Position numbers and translations under genes: made by a program. Shown in pieces: positions 26,301 through 39,488 of a stretch of DNA of 64,000 bases. The notes under the pieces were generated by a model that worked only from the letters and a program-made list of their open reading frames with translations, did no database searches and was not told the origin of the DNA. The first letter of the stretch is position 1, and each line of letters opens with the position of its first letter. The stretch spans positions 3,449,674 through 3,513,673 of the forward strand of contig OY725501.1 in assembly GCA_963281255.1 (NCBI GenBank). Direction: 5' to 3'. The stretch is from Aphrocallistes beatrix. Its lineage: Eukaryota; Porifera; Hexactinellida; Sceptrulophora; Aphrocallistidae.

Positions 26301-29300
26301 AAAAGAATTGACCAATTGGACCTAAAAAGTGGTTTCGATTATTTGTAAGGGTCGCTTCACTTTGGCAGTCGTGCAATTGCTAACATTATTACGAGCATAA
26401 ATGTATATATATTTACCAGATGGGGACGGATAGGATGGCAGTTTCACTCCTCGTTGTCAAACTAATTTCGTCCTCTGAATCGGAATCCAGCTGTTCTTGA
26501 GAAGAATAGAAGTCTGTGCTGTCGTCGCTATCGTTTGGGTCAGGTGCGGAGTGACTGAATTTGACCTCAGGGGTACGCGGCGTGTCCCCACGATCCGGTT
26601 CTGTCATTGTCGGAGGGGAGAGGTGTGTGTCTGTGGGGTACCCGGTCGCTTTGGATAACGTGGGGTGGTTGTTCATTGGGGGTTGTTCTGGGCTTATTGG
26701 AGAGTTGGTACGTCTTCTATAGAAACCCTTTCTCCCTGATAATTCGGGGTCCCTCTGTATTTGAGGTTGATTTAAAATAGTTTCGTCCTTGCATTCCTTA
26801 TTACATGATTGGTTTCCAAGGCATTTGTCTTCCTGAGGCGTGTTAGGTGTCATTGCTTGGCCTGGCACCTTCCGCTCTATGACGATACTCACCATTGTCG
26901 AGTTCAAGTGTTTGAATAAATCCTGTAACTAAATATAGAAATACAGTAAAACAAAGCTAATTGGTCAATTTGGAATATTGTGCAAGATGCTGAATGTAAT
27001 GTTGTCAGTTATATATATGAAAATAATGATGAAATTAGCATTTTTGTGTTGTTATGCAATTGCTGAGGATTCGAACATTTCCTGTTTGACAATAAGATGC
27101 TGTAAGCTGATAAACCAGCCATTGTGCTTAATTATCTGCTGCTAACTGAAACTACTCCCAAGTTTTATGCTCGAGCAGTATGGCATTGTATGCACTAACT
27201 TTGTTAAGGAAATCATGTTAATGTTAGCATGGCGCATAATTATGCTGAATGACAAACAGTTCGGGTAACCACGCGTGTTGACATTAGTAGCAAATCTCTA
27301 TTGTTTGAAACAAAGAATGAATGAATGACAATTGAATAGAGACATAACGATACGACGTAATGGATTGAGAGAATGACTTCGAGAAATGACTGAACCAGCG
27401 TAAATAGCTGAAAATATTATTTTTCAAGAATCGGCCTTTCTCATAAATTCTCCGAGCACATTTCTGATCATCATACAGGATGCTGTATTACACAAGATAC
27501 GGAAACATTAGACAATTTGCAAGAAACAGCATTGCGAACCATGCAATGTTATTGCTATGTTGCAGCTAATAGAAAATATTTCCAAAATTAGCACAAAAAT
27601 CGAGATAAATTGTAGCTTAATTATTAAGAAATAACATAGACAATCTACGATCACTCACCTCGTCAATTGATTGGTTAAAAATGATCACACTCTCCACTTC
27701 TAAGATTCTATCGTCAGTCTCCAATTCGTATAGTCCGCAATTTAAACTCTTCGGAACGCTAAACATATCAGAAAATAAACTTAAGAATTTATACTTAGAT
27801 TCAGGACGAGTGAGTTTGTTTCATAGAATTCAGATGATGATATCCGAGCGACTTTACCAGAATAAAGTTCTCGTAAGGACATTAAACCGTGATTGATGCC
27901 ATTATTCTTTGAACTATATAAGTGTCTCTCATGTTTGTAGAGAATCAGGTGAACCAATTCTGTGTTATTAGTATTTCATTTGGTTTAGAAGACAATTCCG
28001 TATTATTCCAATTTATAATATAGGAATTCACTGAACTATTGAATTCACTTCCTGCTTAGAAATATTATCATTGGTTAATATAGACGAAAATCAAATTTAA
28101 TTCAGTGATGAAAGGAGAAAACTAACAATCTATTGTTGATGTATTTCAACTTTGTTTTTGTAATTTTAGATTTTGAGTTGTTCATAAAGACCGTCCCCTT
28201 TCTAGACTAAACACTGGCCAGGTCAAACGTAATAATGAGACGAAGCACTACGATAAACTGGTAAGTCTAATACACCTCTTGCCTCAATGTAGATCTAACT
28301 ATTGAGAAGAGCATGCAATACAATTACATTAGATAGCTCAGCTGGACTATTCTATTAATTATGATGCTACAGTGTATGATGACTCTGGGATTAGTAATGT
28401 AACAACTCAACGACATAACTACAAATATGCAATTTAGAATGGAATAAAAAGCTATCAGCCATAGTCTGGTGAATCTTAGACAAATTTGACTAGCAATCAC
28501 TAAATGCTCTGGGATGCATTAGTTAGGAAGGAATTTTAAATTGCCATTAATTAATAGATATTCTAATCATCGTGAATTTTGCAAATTTCGAAGAAAAGAA
28601 TGTAGGAAGTGAACTTCTGATTAATGTTAGAAATGATTTGGTATGGCAAAAAGAATGCTGTCTCCTGAAAATTGCCTCACTCTTTCATTATTACCAGAAT
28701 TGCGCTTTTAAGTTGCTTAGAAAAAGATATGTTAATTAGTTAGAAAGGAAGCAATTCCAGAATCGAAACTTCATTATTTCTGAAAATTACTCTATAATAT
28801 TTAAAAACGAGTACGCACAAAATGTTAATTAGTCATACGGAATTTACACTCGTAATCTATTGGCTAAGATAACATCATTTCAATGACATTCCAATAGTCT
28901 ATAACTATCACGCAGGCTATTCAGGAATTTAAATTAATTAATTCCCATAAATACTTGACAAATGTGCATAAGCAGAGCTACAGTTGGGTACGCAGTCTAG
29001 ACATTACAACAGCCAATGAATATTCAACGTGCAACGTCGAAGTAAAAATCCATACAACCTTAAAAAAAATATTTATGAAAGAAGTTCATTTATAAATTAG
29101 TTTTTCTTAATTAAATTTAATTAATAATGAGAAATTAGATAAAAACACTGTCTCGCCTTATCGACGTGTGGAACAATGCTAGTATTACGTCATGACTCAC
29201 TATCAATTCAGTGCGAACCTGAAAACGGAGATACTGACCGCTATCAGGTGACATTTGAATGAAAAGTTTTCGAGAGTTCATTATTAATCATATTCCTGTC

Positions 29301-32300
29301 CATCAGGTTATCCACGATTATTATCTAAATTCTTTTCTGAAATTATGACATATTTGTAATTAGGATATTTTTAAGATTTCCTCTGGAAATAGGATCTATT
29401 GATATAGCAGAGGTATTGGAAACAGTTCCTCCCACTGGCATAATGAATAGAAATCCCAAGTTTTCCGTTTGATACTTCCTTAGAAGCGAAAAATGTATAT
29501 CTTTTAATTTACATTGCTGTTCTCGCAAAATGTCATTTGCAAATATTCAGCGTCGAATTTAACATTAAAATATTACTAAATGAGCTCACCTTTTAACATA
29601 TAACTCAGTCACAATCTCGTCTGGATCTAACTCTCCTATAGCCTCCAATTTTCTCTTCTTGTTATCGACATAAAGATCGAATTGTAGTCCATTGATATAA
29701 GATCTTGGGACGGTCACCTTTAAAACTTGGCTGTTAGAGAACTTACGGGTGGAGTTAATGTCTCTTCTCATATGTTTAGAAGAGTTTCTCTGGGAACATT
29801 TGCTGCTACAAACAAATATAAGATATACTTATAATATAAGAACGAGTGAAAACATTTTTGGAAGCCAGAAATATATACATATTTAAATGAATAATAATAC
29901 ACGAGATGATTTTGGATAATGGGCTGTATATTCCTAATAGAATTAATGTGGGAAAAGAGTACTTTAGTTCGATTCTAAGTGTGAAGTTCGGATTCCATTC
30001 CAAACAATAGAACTTATCTATAGTATCAGAAACTGATTCGAATGCAATTAAGTATAGAACTAAAAGCATGGACAGTGAAATAGGCCAGTGGTAGACATAA
30101 AGATAGACAGGATAGCTGTGGGTAAAGAGTAAAACAAAGGTAGAATCGTCTATCATCGTAACGGCGTAAATGGTACAGATGTCCATTTGTTGCACAAGAG
30201 ATGAATATTCTCAGATCTAGAACTGTGAGAAATTATTGTCTACCTAACTTTAAATAGCGAATCAGATGTTTATTATAATAATGCTTTGAAATAATTATGG
30301 TCATACTCATATTCATAAGTATTGACTACAGAAAGGGTTAATGAAGGTATTTAAGAGAAGAGAATGCGACTTAATGGAATGGAATTCCGCTTGAGTTTGT
30401 CTTCTCTTTGCTAAGATAGTTTGAGGTTAGGGAATTATGTGTGAAATATTCTTTACATAGTGTTGTGTATCATAACGAGGATTGCTTAACATCAAACAAA
30501 TTGACCAAAGATTATAATTTCCTTGAAGAAAACAACCTAGATTGCTAGCTAGAATAACAAGATAGTTACACCAACCTGTGATATTAATAGATATAAATAT
30601 TGAGCTTTCCAACTCCACAATTGAAGTAATATCCCACTAATGGAACGCAAATTGGCATTATGGGATTCGCAAGAGTGGTGGCATAGTAATTAATACATAA
30701 AATGGCTAGAACTAACATTTCAATCTCGAGAAAATGAAAGGATGTTGCAAACTCGTTAGATTTCCATCTAATGAAGTCTTAAGTGAAGACAGAAATAATG
30801 ACTTCTCATAGTGCAGCTTCAATTTCGCATTTGAAATATCAAAAAATGTTTGGTTACTGAACTGGAAAACATATACCTAGATTGAAACCAGGAAAAACAA
30901 TGGAGGTACACGGGTACTTAAAAACGATCATAAGTAAGCCACATCTGTGATATAAGAGAGGCGATGAAAGAAATGTTTTGGGAAATTGTCAGATGAACCA
31001 CACTTGTGTTGAGTTCAATCAGTGTGTTTATATTATGAACTAATTGGTATATAAACAATCTGAAGTTATGCATTAAGTAATAAGGTCAAGTATAAACGCG
31101 AGTGATAGCACAAGATAGTACACAACAATCTGTAACCTCCAGACAAATTGAAATGGAAATTACAGTATCAGAAATCACCATAATAACCCCACAGCCAAAT
31201 AAGGTGGTGGATTAACGAAAAACTTTTACTGAATCGCATAATTCGTTAAGAGAGAAAGAAGCATTTGATAGGTCGAACTTCAGCTTGTGATGAAGTCATT
31301 CAATGGTGGAGAGAATTATACGCAAGATGGAGATTACTTAAAATGGAGTTGCCGTTAGTATAGATTGCATGGACAATCCTGGCACACCGAATTCCAATAA
31401 CTAATCTTGTAAAAGTGTGTAACAAGCATTGATAGTAATCTAGACAACCAAAGAGGGATTCGTAATTATTTCTGAGGAATTTAGTAAATCAGATTATTCC
31501 CTACGACGAATCCAAGTTTATAAGAAAACCAATCTACAATTATTGATTCATAATTGAAGAGATGATTGAAACTCTACCAACCATTCTATGATGGAAAATA
31601 CAGTAGGTGTTTTAGAGATGAGATCGCATGAATGCGTCATTAGCAGATGATACAACTTAAATAAGGTGAAGAGTACATAGAGGATGATAATGTGTGCCAT
31701 ATTAACAACTAGTTAGATACATTCCTAAACCCGTTGCGGTGTAGTGGGCAGGAGATGAAATACTTTCAATTTACTATTAACTACTCACGAAATAGTTACA
31801 CTAATATGTAGTAAACGGAGTTGGAACGTAAACCACATTCAATACAGTTTCATAATGAATGCTCTTATAGCACTATTTGAGGCTAGAATAGACGAGTCGA
31901 AGTGGTTTTGTAACAACCATATGTGTGAATAGTAATAGCCAAGCGATATTGCAGACAATACGTGGATTGACTTATTAAAATACGATGAAGCTATGGACAA
32001 AATTCGAGACAACACAACCACAATGGTTAGATAAGTTTGTTAGATAATAAAGAGGCTCGTAATCCCATTTATCAAGTCCCCGTTACTCTTCAGGTTATCA
32101 TTTACGTGACTAATCCCTCAGGTAAATTTAACGGGAAATATGTAAGCAGAATGGGAATACATCTGAGATTGTAGTGCCTTTATCAGTCATATCAAACTGA
32201 AAAATCCAGATAGAACATAACTAATACTAAATAACTATTTCTCCTTCAACAACACTTGCGTTAGCATTCCTAACTACCGCGGTAAATTCCATCCTCGTAC

Positions 32301-34102
32301 TTTCAGTATTACTCTTAATAAATTAAGGCATTAATCACAAGGATGATGTATTATCTAGCATTAGTTAAGAGGAGGTTATATTTTAAAAAGTCCCAATAGG
32401 AAAATTCGACAGGAGTTTTTGGCAAAGATTCCCATATTTTCCGCTGACTCCTATTGAATAGTTCAGTTAGATATGTTCCTAAAATAGAAATACAAGCAAA
32501 GGATCGATTACAAAGTCTGTAATGGAATGAATGTCGTAAACTTTATTATGAATCATTCATTTATAAACTAGAAAATATTTTCCATAAAATAGTCAGAATA
32601 TTTCAGCCACATTAGGAGGTCAACAAATATGCTACGATCCAAAACTTCTGTCGATGGTAAGAGATATCCTGTGGAACGATATATCCTAGTTATCTTATGG
32701 AACGACGTTAAACAGTTATGCAAATTTGAGATGGTTAATAAACTAGGTGTCAAAATCTCACAGAAGTGTAAAAATTCAGAAAAAATATCAAGCAGCTCAA
32801 ATTTCCTTATACATTTATGTACCAACATTTTAAGATAACAGCTTTTCAATACAAAAGCGTTTATCTGTACAATCGCCACCTAATAGCTGTCCATTTTACT
32901 CATTTAAATCTCTAACAACGAAAAAACGGTCAATTTGGTAAATCTGTTGGGTGGATATTATAGACTGACAGGTTGGAACAAAACGTTACAAACCTAGCAC
33001 TTGGTAGACTATTAAATGAATCAGACACAAAGGAACGAAATTTCTAGGTCATTGCGTCGAGGTACGGACATAATCAGATAAAATACGGAAAGAATGATTT
33101 CAGAACATAGATAGATACAGCCTATAAACAAAGTCTCCCGCTTTTACATGAAATTTACCCATTATGTCCCGCTTTTAGATTCCATGTATAATACTTTATA
33201 TTCCGTACCTTCACGTCACGCGAAATTCAACGCTGCGTCCCGCTTATATCATGGGATGTACGAACTAGGATCATTCCAAATGTTCAAATCCATTTCTATA
33301 ATCAATTCGAAAAGAGAGTTTCGAGAACTGAATAGGGACAAGGAATGAATTTCTCAGGAAAGGAGTGTTCTTGTCCATAATAGTATACTATGGCTGGTGT
33401 ACTACAATATGACGTCATATTCTCACCGGAAATGAATGCATTTATCAGACATTCTAATGGTTACTACGCAAATACTATTCGTAAACAGACAATTTGATGA
33501 CAAATAAAATATATAAACAAAAATAAACAAATTACCTCTTCCTTTTTGAGAAACTCTTACTGCGTAAAAAGTTGAGACACATTTGGAGAAATATCATTTT
33601 TGGAATAAAAATCGCTCGCAATTTGAAATGGAATAACAGTTCGCTGTGACTATATATACCATTCATTAGCTGATTACGCTCTGGCCATTATACAATAACA
33701 TTACGTGAATGCATTCTACCTGATTCTACCAAGGATTGATGTCTTAATGGGTAGGTAAGAGAGGTTTCTACTCAACTAATTATGAGATTATTATTATATA
33801 CAGTCGACTCGGCTTAATTAAAATGACAATGAATTTTGCTAACTCATTTCCGGTTATGTCATTTTGGGCGGGGAAGCCATATAAATATGGGTCCAAGCTA
33901 TAAATAGAATGGACCCCAGGTCATTGATGGGTTTTAATAGGGTCACATCGGTCAGAGGACATTTTGCCCCGATTAAGCGGAGAACCCTATTAACCGATTA
34001 ACCGAAAATATTATGTATTAGCTTCTATTTATGAGAGCTATTCCGGTCCTGCCAAAAGTGTCCCGATTAAACAGTGACCCTATTAAGCGGAGTCGACTGT
34101 AT

Positions 34103-34148
<46 letters not shown>

Positions 34149-36222
34149 CAGCATTCTACTAAGTGTAGCTCTAGCTGTCTGCTACTTTGTAATATAATAT
34201 CTTGTAGTTGAGTAGCCAGACACGTTATTGCTATTTTGGTAATGATTGCATTCAGAGAGGAATTCTATTGGTCAGCAAACTAAAACATTCTACCAATCAG
34301 TATACCTGAATCACTACTGTAAAAAGATTATCTTAATGGACTCTGTTTAAATCGAAATTACTTGAGAAGCAAACCTTATATGTTATTGATGTAAACAGAA
34401 TGACATAAGGTACCAGCTTTGTCCATCATACAGGCGGGCATACCTGGAATTCATTTCGTGTGGAGGACTAACAGTTCAGTACAAACACTTCAAACAGAAT
34501 AAAGCCATAGTTAAGAAGATCCACCAAAACATTCCTCAGAGAAAGGATACCCTGACAGGAAGAGGATGTTCCTTAGAGACGGAAGGAATGTGATTAGTAA
34601 ACTAAATACGGTACTTGGTTAGAGTTTATTTCTTAATGCAACGTGGTGGCACAATAAAACCTAGGTTTGTTCCAGCGGAAATAGGAAGGCAGAGTCGATT
34701 CATGCGTGAACTTTGATTATCAAATGCAAATAAATATGACGTGTTCATAACCGGAACCTTACTTTCGCAGGGTCATTATAACAAAAATACTAAAGTAATC
34801 TTTCATAATTTTAATCCGTAATTGCAACTCCCAAAATAATATGTCAGCGCATAGCTGTAATCAATAACGAGATTCAATCTATTTATAGAAAGAGGCTGAG
34901 TAATTATTTTCAAATTGCACTGTTAATTGGTCGAAGGCATTAAACTGATTCATCGATTGCACAATCGCCGAAATAGTCAACGTGTATTGAGCAATCATAG
35001 AATGGAGGTTGACTCTTAAACGAGAATTTATTGATACTCAAATACTTATTAAATCTTATCAATCCTGAACAATGAGTAGATTATGACATGCTGTAACCTG
35101 TGTACTCAGATCCACACGTTATCACGAGAAAAGATGACTGAATTGTCGAGGATATGAATTTAGGACAATCTGTACCTCTCAATGTTTATATTAAGGAGTA
35201 AACACAGCAGAACAATACAATGCCAGTTCAACTTAACGGCCCACTTTCTTTAATTGTTGTCTATTGTTCTGTAGCAATCCACCTTGATCCTTCAAACCTT
35301 GGACCATTAGAGAGAATATGTACTGTCATCCAACTAATCTAACCGTCCACTACTTTCCCATTCGTAGATAATTAAAGAGAAACATGGAATATCGAAAAAG
35401 AATAGTTACATTACCATCGGAAGAAGCTCATACAAATGGTAAGGCTCATCCACCTAACCACCCATAGAAATAATACATTTATAAAAAAGTGCACTTCTCG
35501 GTTCCTACGGCTATGAGTTACTACTAGCTTCAACATGAATTAAAAATTCATATTTTGGACAAAAAACGTTGAATGTTGTTAATAGAGAACTACAAAACTT
35601 AAAAACAATATTTTTTCAAAAGGCTTTTCTGGCAATTTTCAAGTAATGTTCTGTGAGGCGTAATTTAACCATAATTTATACAGTGGAGCAGGGGAGGCAA
35701 CCTTTTGAATGGACTGTGTCAGTTTACATATAATGTGACATATTTATGAGATTGTGTGCCAGTGGCACGTCTGCTTAGAGTTGCCGAACCCTGAATCTAC
35801 ATAAATGTCGGTCTGTCGACCCAAATTTATTTTCAACTCCGCGTGCCATAGGTTGCCGACCTGCTGTAGATATCTTCAATCTATTAATATCGTTAATTGT
35901 ACAACATGGACCATGGATTAAAACGAAATAAAGCCGACTCACCACAGTAGTGTATTGGAGTTTGGCTTAGCGTACTGGGAGGAGAGTCCGATCAATTGGT
36001 CACAATTTGTACAAGAAAAGCATTCTGGATGGAATCCTACTCTCTTCCCGACACTCTAAAAGATAATTGCATAAAGAACAGTCGTATCCGTCTTATATTC
36101 AAACGGGAAATCTCCTCACCATAAATAAGCCTTTTATCTGTTTATTACATCTCTCGCACATCATATTGTTGTCATGTCTTTTCGGAGCTGAGTTTTCAGG
36201 AGCACAACCGGATTGCAAGCAT
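23361..36222 (-). CDS. LIMK: LIM domain kinase (LIM-PDZ-kinase), 5' end not located
   Basis: Kinase that phosphorylates cofilin to control actin turnover. Exons on the minus strand: 36120-36222, 35943-36055, 29590-29805, 27659-27758, 26417-26928, 25831-26008, 25493-25705, 25359-25415, 25082-25147, 24776-24980, 24592-24647, 24292-24339, 23968-24074 and 23361-23469 (stop TGA). All phases agree; about 694 residues. Order: one LIM domain (CERCNKQIKGLFM, FHPECFSCTNCDQLIG, LLCSKC); PDZ (LKVTVP, DDRILEVESVIIFNQSIDE, VSIVIERKV); Ser/Thr/Pro-rich linker; then kinase with GSGFFGQVF, YAMKEL lysine, HRDLNSHN catalytic loop, DFGLAR, a basic activation loop ending KRKMTIVGAMPWMAPE, and DVYSFGIIICE. HRDLNSHN is diagnostic of LIMK/TESK, and LIM plus PDZ makes it LIMK. 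A first LIM domain and the start codon were not found upstream of 36222. Confidence 0.9.
23825..23938. mobile_element. Family D repeat copy in LIM kinase intron
   Basis: Words TGTCCCGCTTTTACATGAA, ATGTCCCGC and AAATTCAACGCTTTTATCAT, then GGCTCAAGTTGGCA at the right end. Confidence 0.75.
24112..24252. mobile_element. Family D repeat copy, longer form
   Basis: Starts TTGCCAACGGTTCCG and repeats GTCCCGC four times with GGAACGTCCCGCTTTTTCGC. It lies between kinase exons 24292-24339 and 23968-24074. The TTGCCAAC end suggests a hAT-type relative. Confidence 0.7.
33133..33262. mobile_element. Family D repeat copy in LIM kinase intron
   Basis: TCTCCCGCTTTTACATGAAA, TTATGTCCCGCTTTTAGA, GAAATTCAACGC and a right end TATCATGGG, in family D order. 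Confidence 0.7.
33801..34099. mobile_element. Family A MITE copy A3 interrupted by a family B element
   Basis: Family A ends CAGTCGACTCGGCTTAAT at 33801 and CGGAGTCGACTG ending at 34098-34099, TA-flanked on the left. Within the left arm about 117 bp of family B sequence (TTTCCGGTTATGTCATTTT, GGGCGGGGAAGCCATA) is inserted. The two halves of family A resume at a repeated TTAAT. Confidence 0.85.
34110..34146. repeat. (AT)n microsatellite
   Basis: Uninterrupted AT dinucleotide run directly after the family A copy A3, perhaps seeded by its TA target site. Confidence 0.9.
35685..35873. mobile_element. Family N element copy 1
   Basis: Words GGCAACCTTTTGAATGGA, GACATATTTATG, ATTGTGTGCCAGT, AAATGTCGGTC and ATTTATTTTCAACT, shared in order with 60183-60340. 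Right end GGTTGCCGACCTGCTG roughly inverts the left end GCAGGGGAGGCAACC, as in hAT-type relics. Confidence 0.7.
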
Positions 36223-37266
36223 CTAATTAAATAGCAATATTTCAGGTTGGATCTCACAAATAAAATACAGTGTCTGAAATAGGTAAATTCGTGAGAAAAA
36301 TTTTTGGATACCATTTGATAGGATATTGGCATTAGAAGGTTGACCAATCATTGTAATTGTGAGTTATCAACATTAATTTCCATCCAATGCAGTTAATAAT
36401 CATAATTATTTTCGTATCTGACAAATATGTGTGTTCGTTTTATGACATAATTTGATAAGTGGGAGAGGTGGCGAAGGAATTATAAAATAATTTAGCATGG
36501 TTTCATACAGGATTTTTCTGTGGGGGAAATAGACGGAATGCTGTAAGCGAAACCTTTAAGTAAAGTCTGGAATGCCAGTTTGTATAAGAGCCTAGGAATA
36601 GGTTGGAGGTTATCCTAGGCCGTCCAACCATAAATATAAAAACTTTGGTGGGTGCAACATGTCTGTCTGAATAGTAATGAAGAACTGTAGATACAATGAA
36701 GCACTGTGGTCAGAGAGTATTTATTGGAATTTCTACTTTGATCTCTAATTAGTGATCCAATCCTATGCGAGACTTCTTTCATGGAATTATGAAAAAACGC
36801 AATTATATTTTTACTCATAAACTAGAGAGAATCCTCTAAGATATACTCATGCTCGGTAAACACGATTAATCACTTTAATCAGGTCATTTTCCACTTCACA
36901 TGTTCTTAAATAGACAAAAGAACAAATGGAAGGATGGATGGAGTAATGCTAGTAACCATGTTAGAGAACTTAAAAAAAGAGTTATAGGATATCACACATG
37001 CAACTATGTTCAAAGTTTCTGATGATCAAATTTGAACACATCAATTCCTTGAATAAATGAATTACTCAAAAGTTTTGAATTTTTTACCATCTACATATCG
37101 GCCGTTCATGGGCGAAGATATGTTTGTACACTAACAACTACTTCAGGGAAATGTCATGGAAATATCATGTTATATTAGCCTTAGATCTTTTAACCAACCA
37201 TTTCTTTTCCCGAGATTAATGTTGATTGCAATTACAAGTTTAATCTAGTTTTACATTTGACAAACA

Positions 37267-37340
37267 TGCTTCGCTTGCTTGCGCTGCGCGACTTGCGGAC
37301 ACTGTGTGTCCGCAGAGTAGCCCTACGGGTGCCTGGGAAT
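37267..37340. repeat. GC-rich hairpin-forming repeat P, copy 2
   Basis: Reads GCTTCGCTTGCTTGCGCTGC, then the stem GCGGACAC-TGT-GTGTCCGC and AGCCCTACGGGTGCCTGGG. Same architecture as 18697-18772. Confidence 0.7.
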
Positions 37341-37794
37341 ATTTAATAAACGGTTGATTTCCTTACTAAAAAATGTCATTCATCTACGGTTATTTATGAA
37401 TTCAGAACTGGAGAAGAAGATTAAGTTTATGATAAAAGGAATTTGCTTAATATTAAGCTAACTAATCCTGAATGTAATTAATGTCAATTTGAAACTACAA
37501 AGTTCACATTATAAAGATTATTATATTTGAACGACTCAAACAACTTCAGTCGAGTAACGTTAACAACAATCGAGGTATGTGTTTGATCAAATTATAGACT
37601 CAAAATAACTGTATTCAATCATTTATATGAAATAGAATCGTGTAAATCGCATTATAAAAACCTAATAATTGATTGGTTCTCGCTTGAACCAATGAATTTC
37701 AATCACAAATAGTCCCTTCGATTGTATGCATTGTAAATGTATTCACTACTGTTTTGATCCCAATGTATTTGCATTATAAAAGAAACGAATTTCA

Positions 37795-37985
37795 TTGGTT
37801 GGCACAATTTGTCACCTATCTCGGCGAAGTGTGAAGATTTCGCTTAGATCTTCGAACTTAATCGTAGACTCATTATTATTTACCTGTGCGCCAAATTTCA
37901 CATTTCTAGCACCTCCCAGTTCCTCGATCAACTCTGTACAAACAAAAACCCATTGCGTTTTAATATATAAGATTGTGTCATTTTA
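37795..37985 (+). repeat. Repeat K copy 1
   Basis: Shares GTGAAGATTTCGCTTAGATC, TTCGAACTTAATC and GCGTTTTAATATATAAGAT with the minus strand of 48775-48960. Read the other way it contains LIEELGGARNVKFGAQ, possibly a decayed mobile-element reading frame. Confidence 0.65.
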
Positions 37986-39488
37986 CGCGTGATTTAAAAC
38001 ATAACATTATCGATCTCTAATTCGTTTAATTAACTCTCAGATCTTTTGGCTCATAAACAAGGTTTATCTAGTCCCCTCGAGGAGGTCTGAGGGAACCCAT
38101 TTCAACCCCCCCACTTTATAAATAGTGTCAACACACCCCCTGGTAACTCGTTTCTGGTCAAGTGATTTTAAAAGAAGTCATAAAAATGAGGCAATTTGCA
38201 TTAGATAGAACATACCCTTCTATTGGAAATAGTATCAAACAATATACTTGGAATTGCTGGCTTTGAATAGTGGATTAATGCTGTTATAAGAGTAATGATA
38301 ACTAAAAGTATTCCATGAAATGACAAAGCTATTTTACGATTTCTTGAAAGTACTAAACTTCATGAAATCCTCCATCACACATTTGTAACTGTAAGAAGTC
38401 ATTGCCTTCTCAGGACTTGAAATACCCAGGTTCAAAGTAAATCCGACAAATTCAAACCCAGCTGCTATCAAGATGGAAGAGATTATGCATAGGATTGTAA
38501 GAGCTGACCTATCAAACTGGACACTACATACCCAAGCAACGGCAGTGTACAGTAGGTATGTTACATCGTAGAGTAGCACAGGAAATCAGATAGATTAAAT
38601 CTGATTGGGTTATTGAAAATAATTCTATAGTAGCGTGTAGTACCAAGGATTGCTTTATAAATCTATTTCAGTGAGTTCAAGTCCTTAGTATAAATGGGAG
38701 GAGTTGATGGCTGTTGCTTATAGTAAACTTATTTACTATCTAAACTAATACTAAATTAAAATCACTTATTAAGGTGCATAGTAATTAGTAATTTAACTGT
38801 CCGAATAGCGATTTAGGAAAATAAATAGGCTCTCTTTCGCCATAAATAAAACAAACAAACCTTTTCTGCAGATAATCAAGATAAGCAAACTCCTTCCCCC
38901 CAACAAGATGTCTATTCCTAACGATCAGTTTATGCATACCAACATACAATGCCTATAATGGCCGCTACACTAGAAACAATCCAATATATACCGCTGCTAT
39001 TCAGTGTGCTCTGTAACTGTGTGGTACAATCACAAGCGAATCCTGACGCGATCAGAGCAATTAGTGGAAAAGGATTCGAAGATAGTATCATCCATCTAGC
39101 CAGGTTATTGTATGGAGTTCAAATCATGACAATGAAAAGTATTTCTGGAATGCATGAATTAACTAGTGGTATGTGTTGTCAGACATATTTTGGCTTATTA
39201 TAGCTTATACCATATGGAAGTGTAGGCAGCAAATTTGCTCTAGACATGATAGTACATGTAGTATTCCTTATAAATGCTATTAAATTCGACTCAGGCATAA
39301 GGAAATGAGGTTGATTAAATTTGTAAACTTATGAAATGAACCGCAACACAACGCTCTTGTAAAAATATTAATAAATATCAATCAGGCAGCAAACTAATTG
39401 TAGAAACGCTGGTTGCTAGAGATGATTAAAATTGTTCTAATGTGAAATCGATCAACTGAGCAAGTTGACGTCATGTCAGTGCAGCTGC

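Larger units (their letters stand above)
26929..35942. other. LIM kinase introns, 9 kb with only two exons and repeats
   Basis: Apart from exons 27659-27758 and 29590-29805 I find no coding signal. The stretch is AT-rich with scattered repeats (33133-33262 family D, 33801-34099 nested family A/B, AT microsatellite, 35685-35873 family N). Confidence 0.6.
36223..39488. other. 3.3 kb between LIM kinase LIM exon and importin-5 stop
   Basis: Must hold the start of the LIM kinase gene, which I could not identify. Minus-strand open frames at 38334-38578 and 38945-39110 encode hydrophobic stretches, but splice sites and homology are not convincing. It contains repeats P (37267-37340) and K (37795-37985). 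Confidence 0.4.

Noticed and set aside
38334..38578. Minus-strand hydrophobic ORF that looks like part of a multi-pass membrane protein
   Set aside because: No convincing acceptor, no partner exon in phase and no recognisable family. A nearby antisense hydrophobic frame at 38945-39110 has the same problem.
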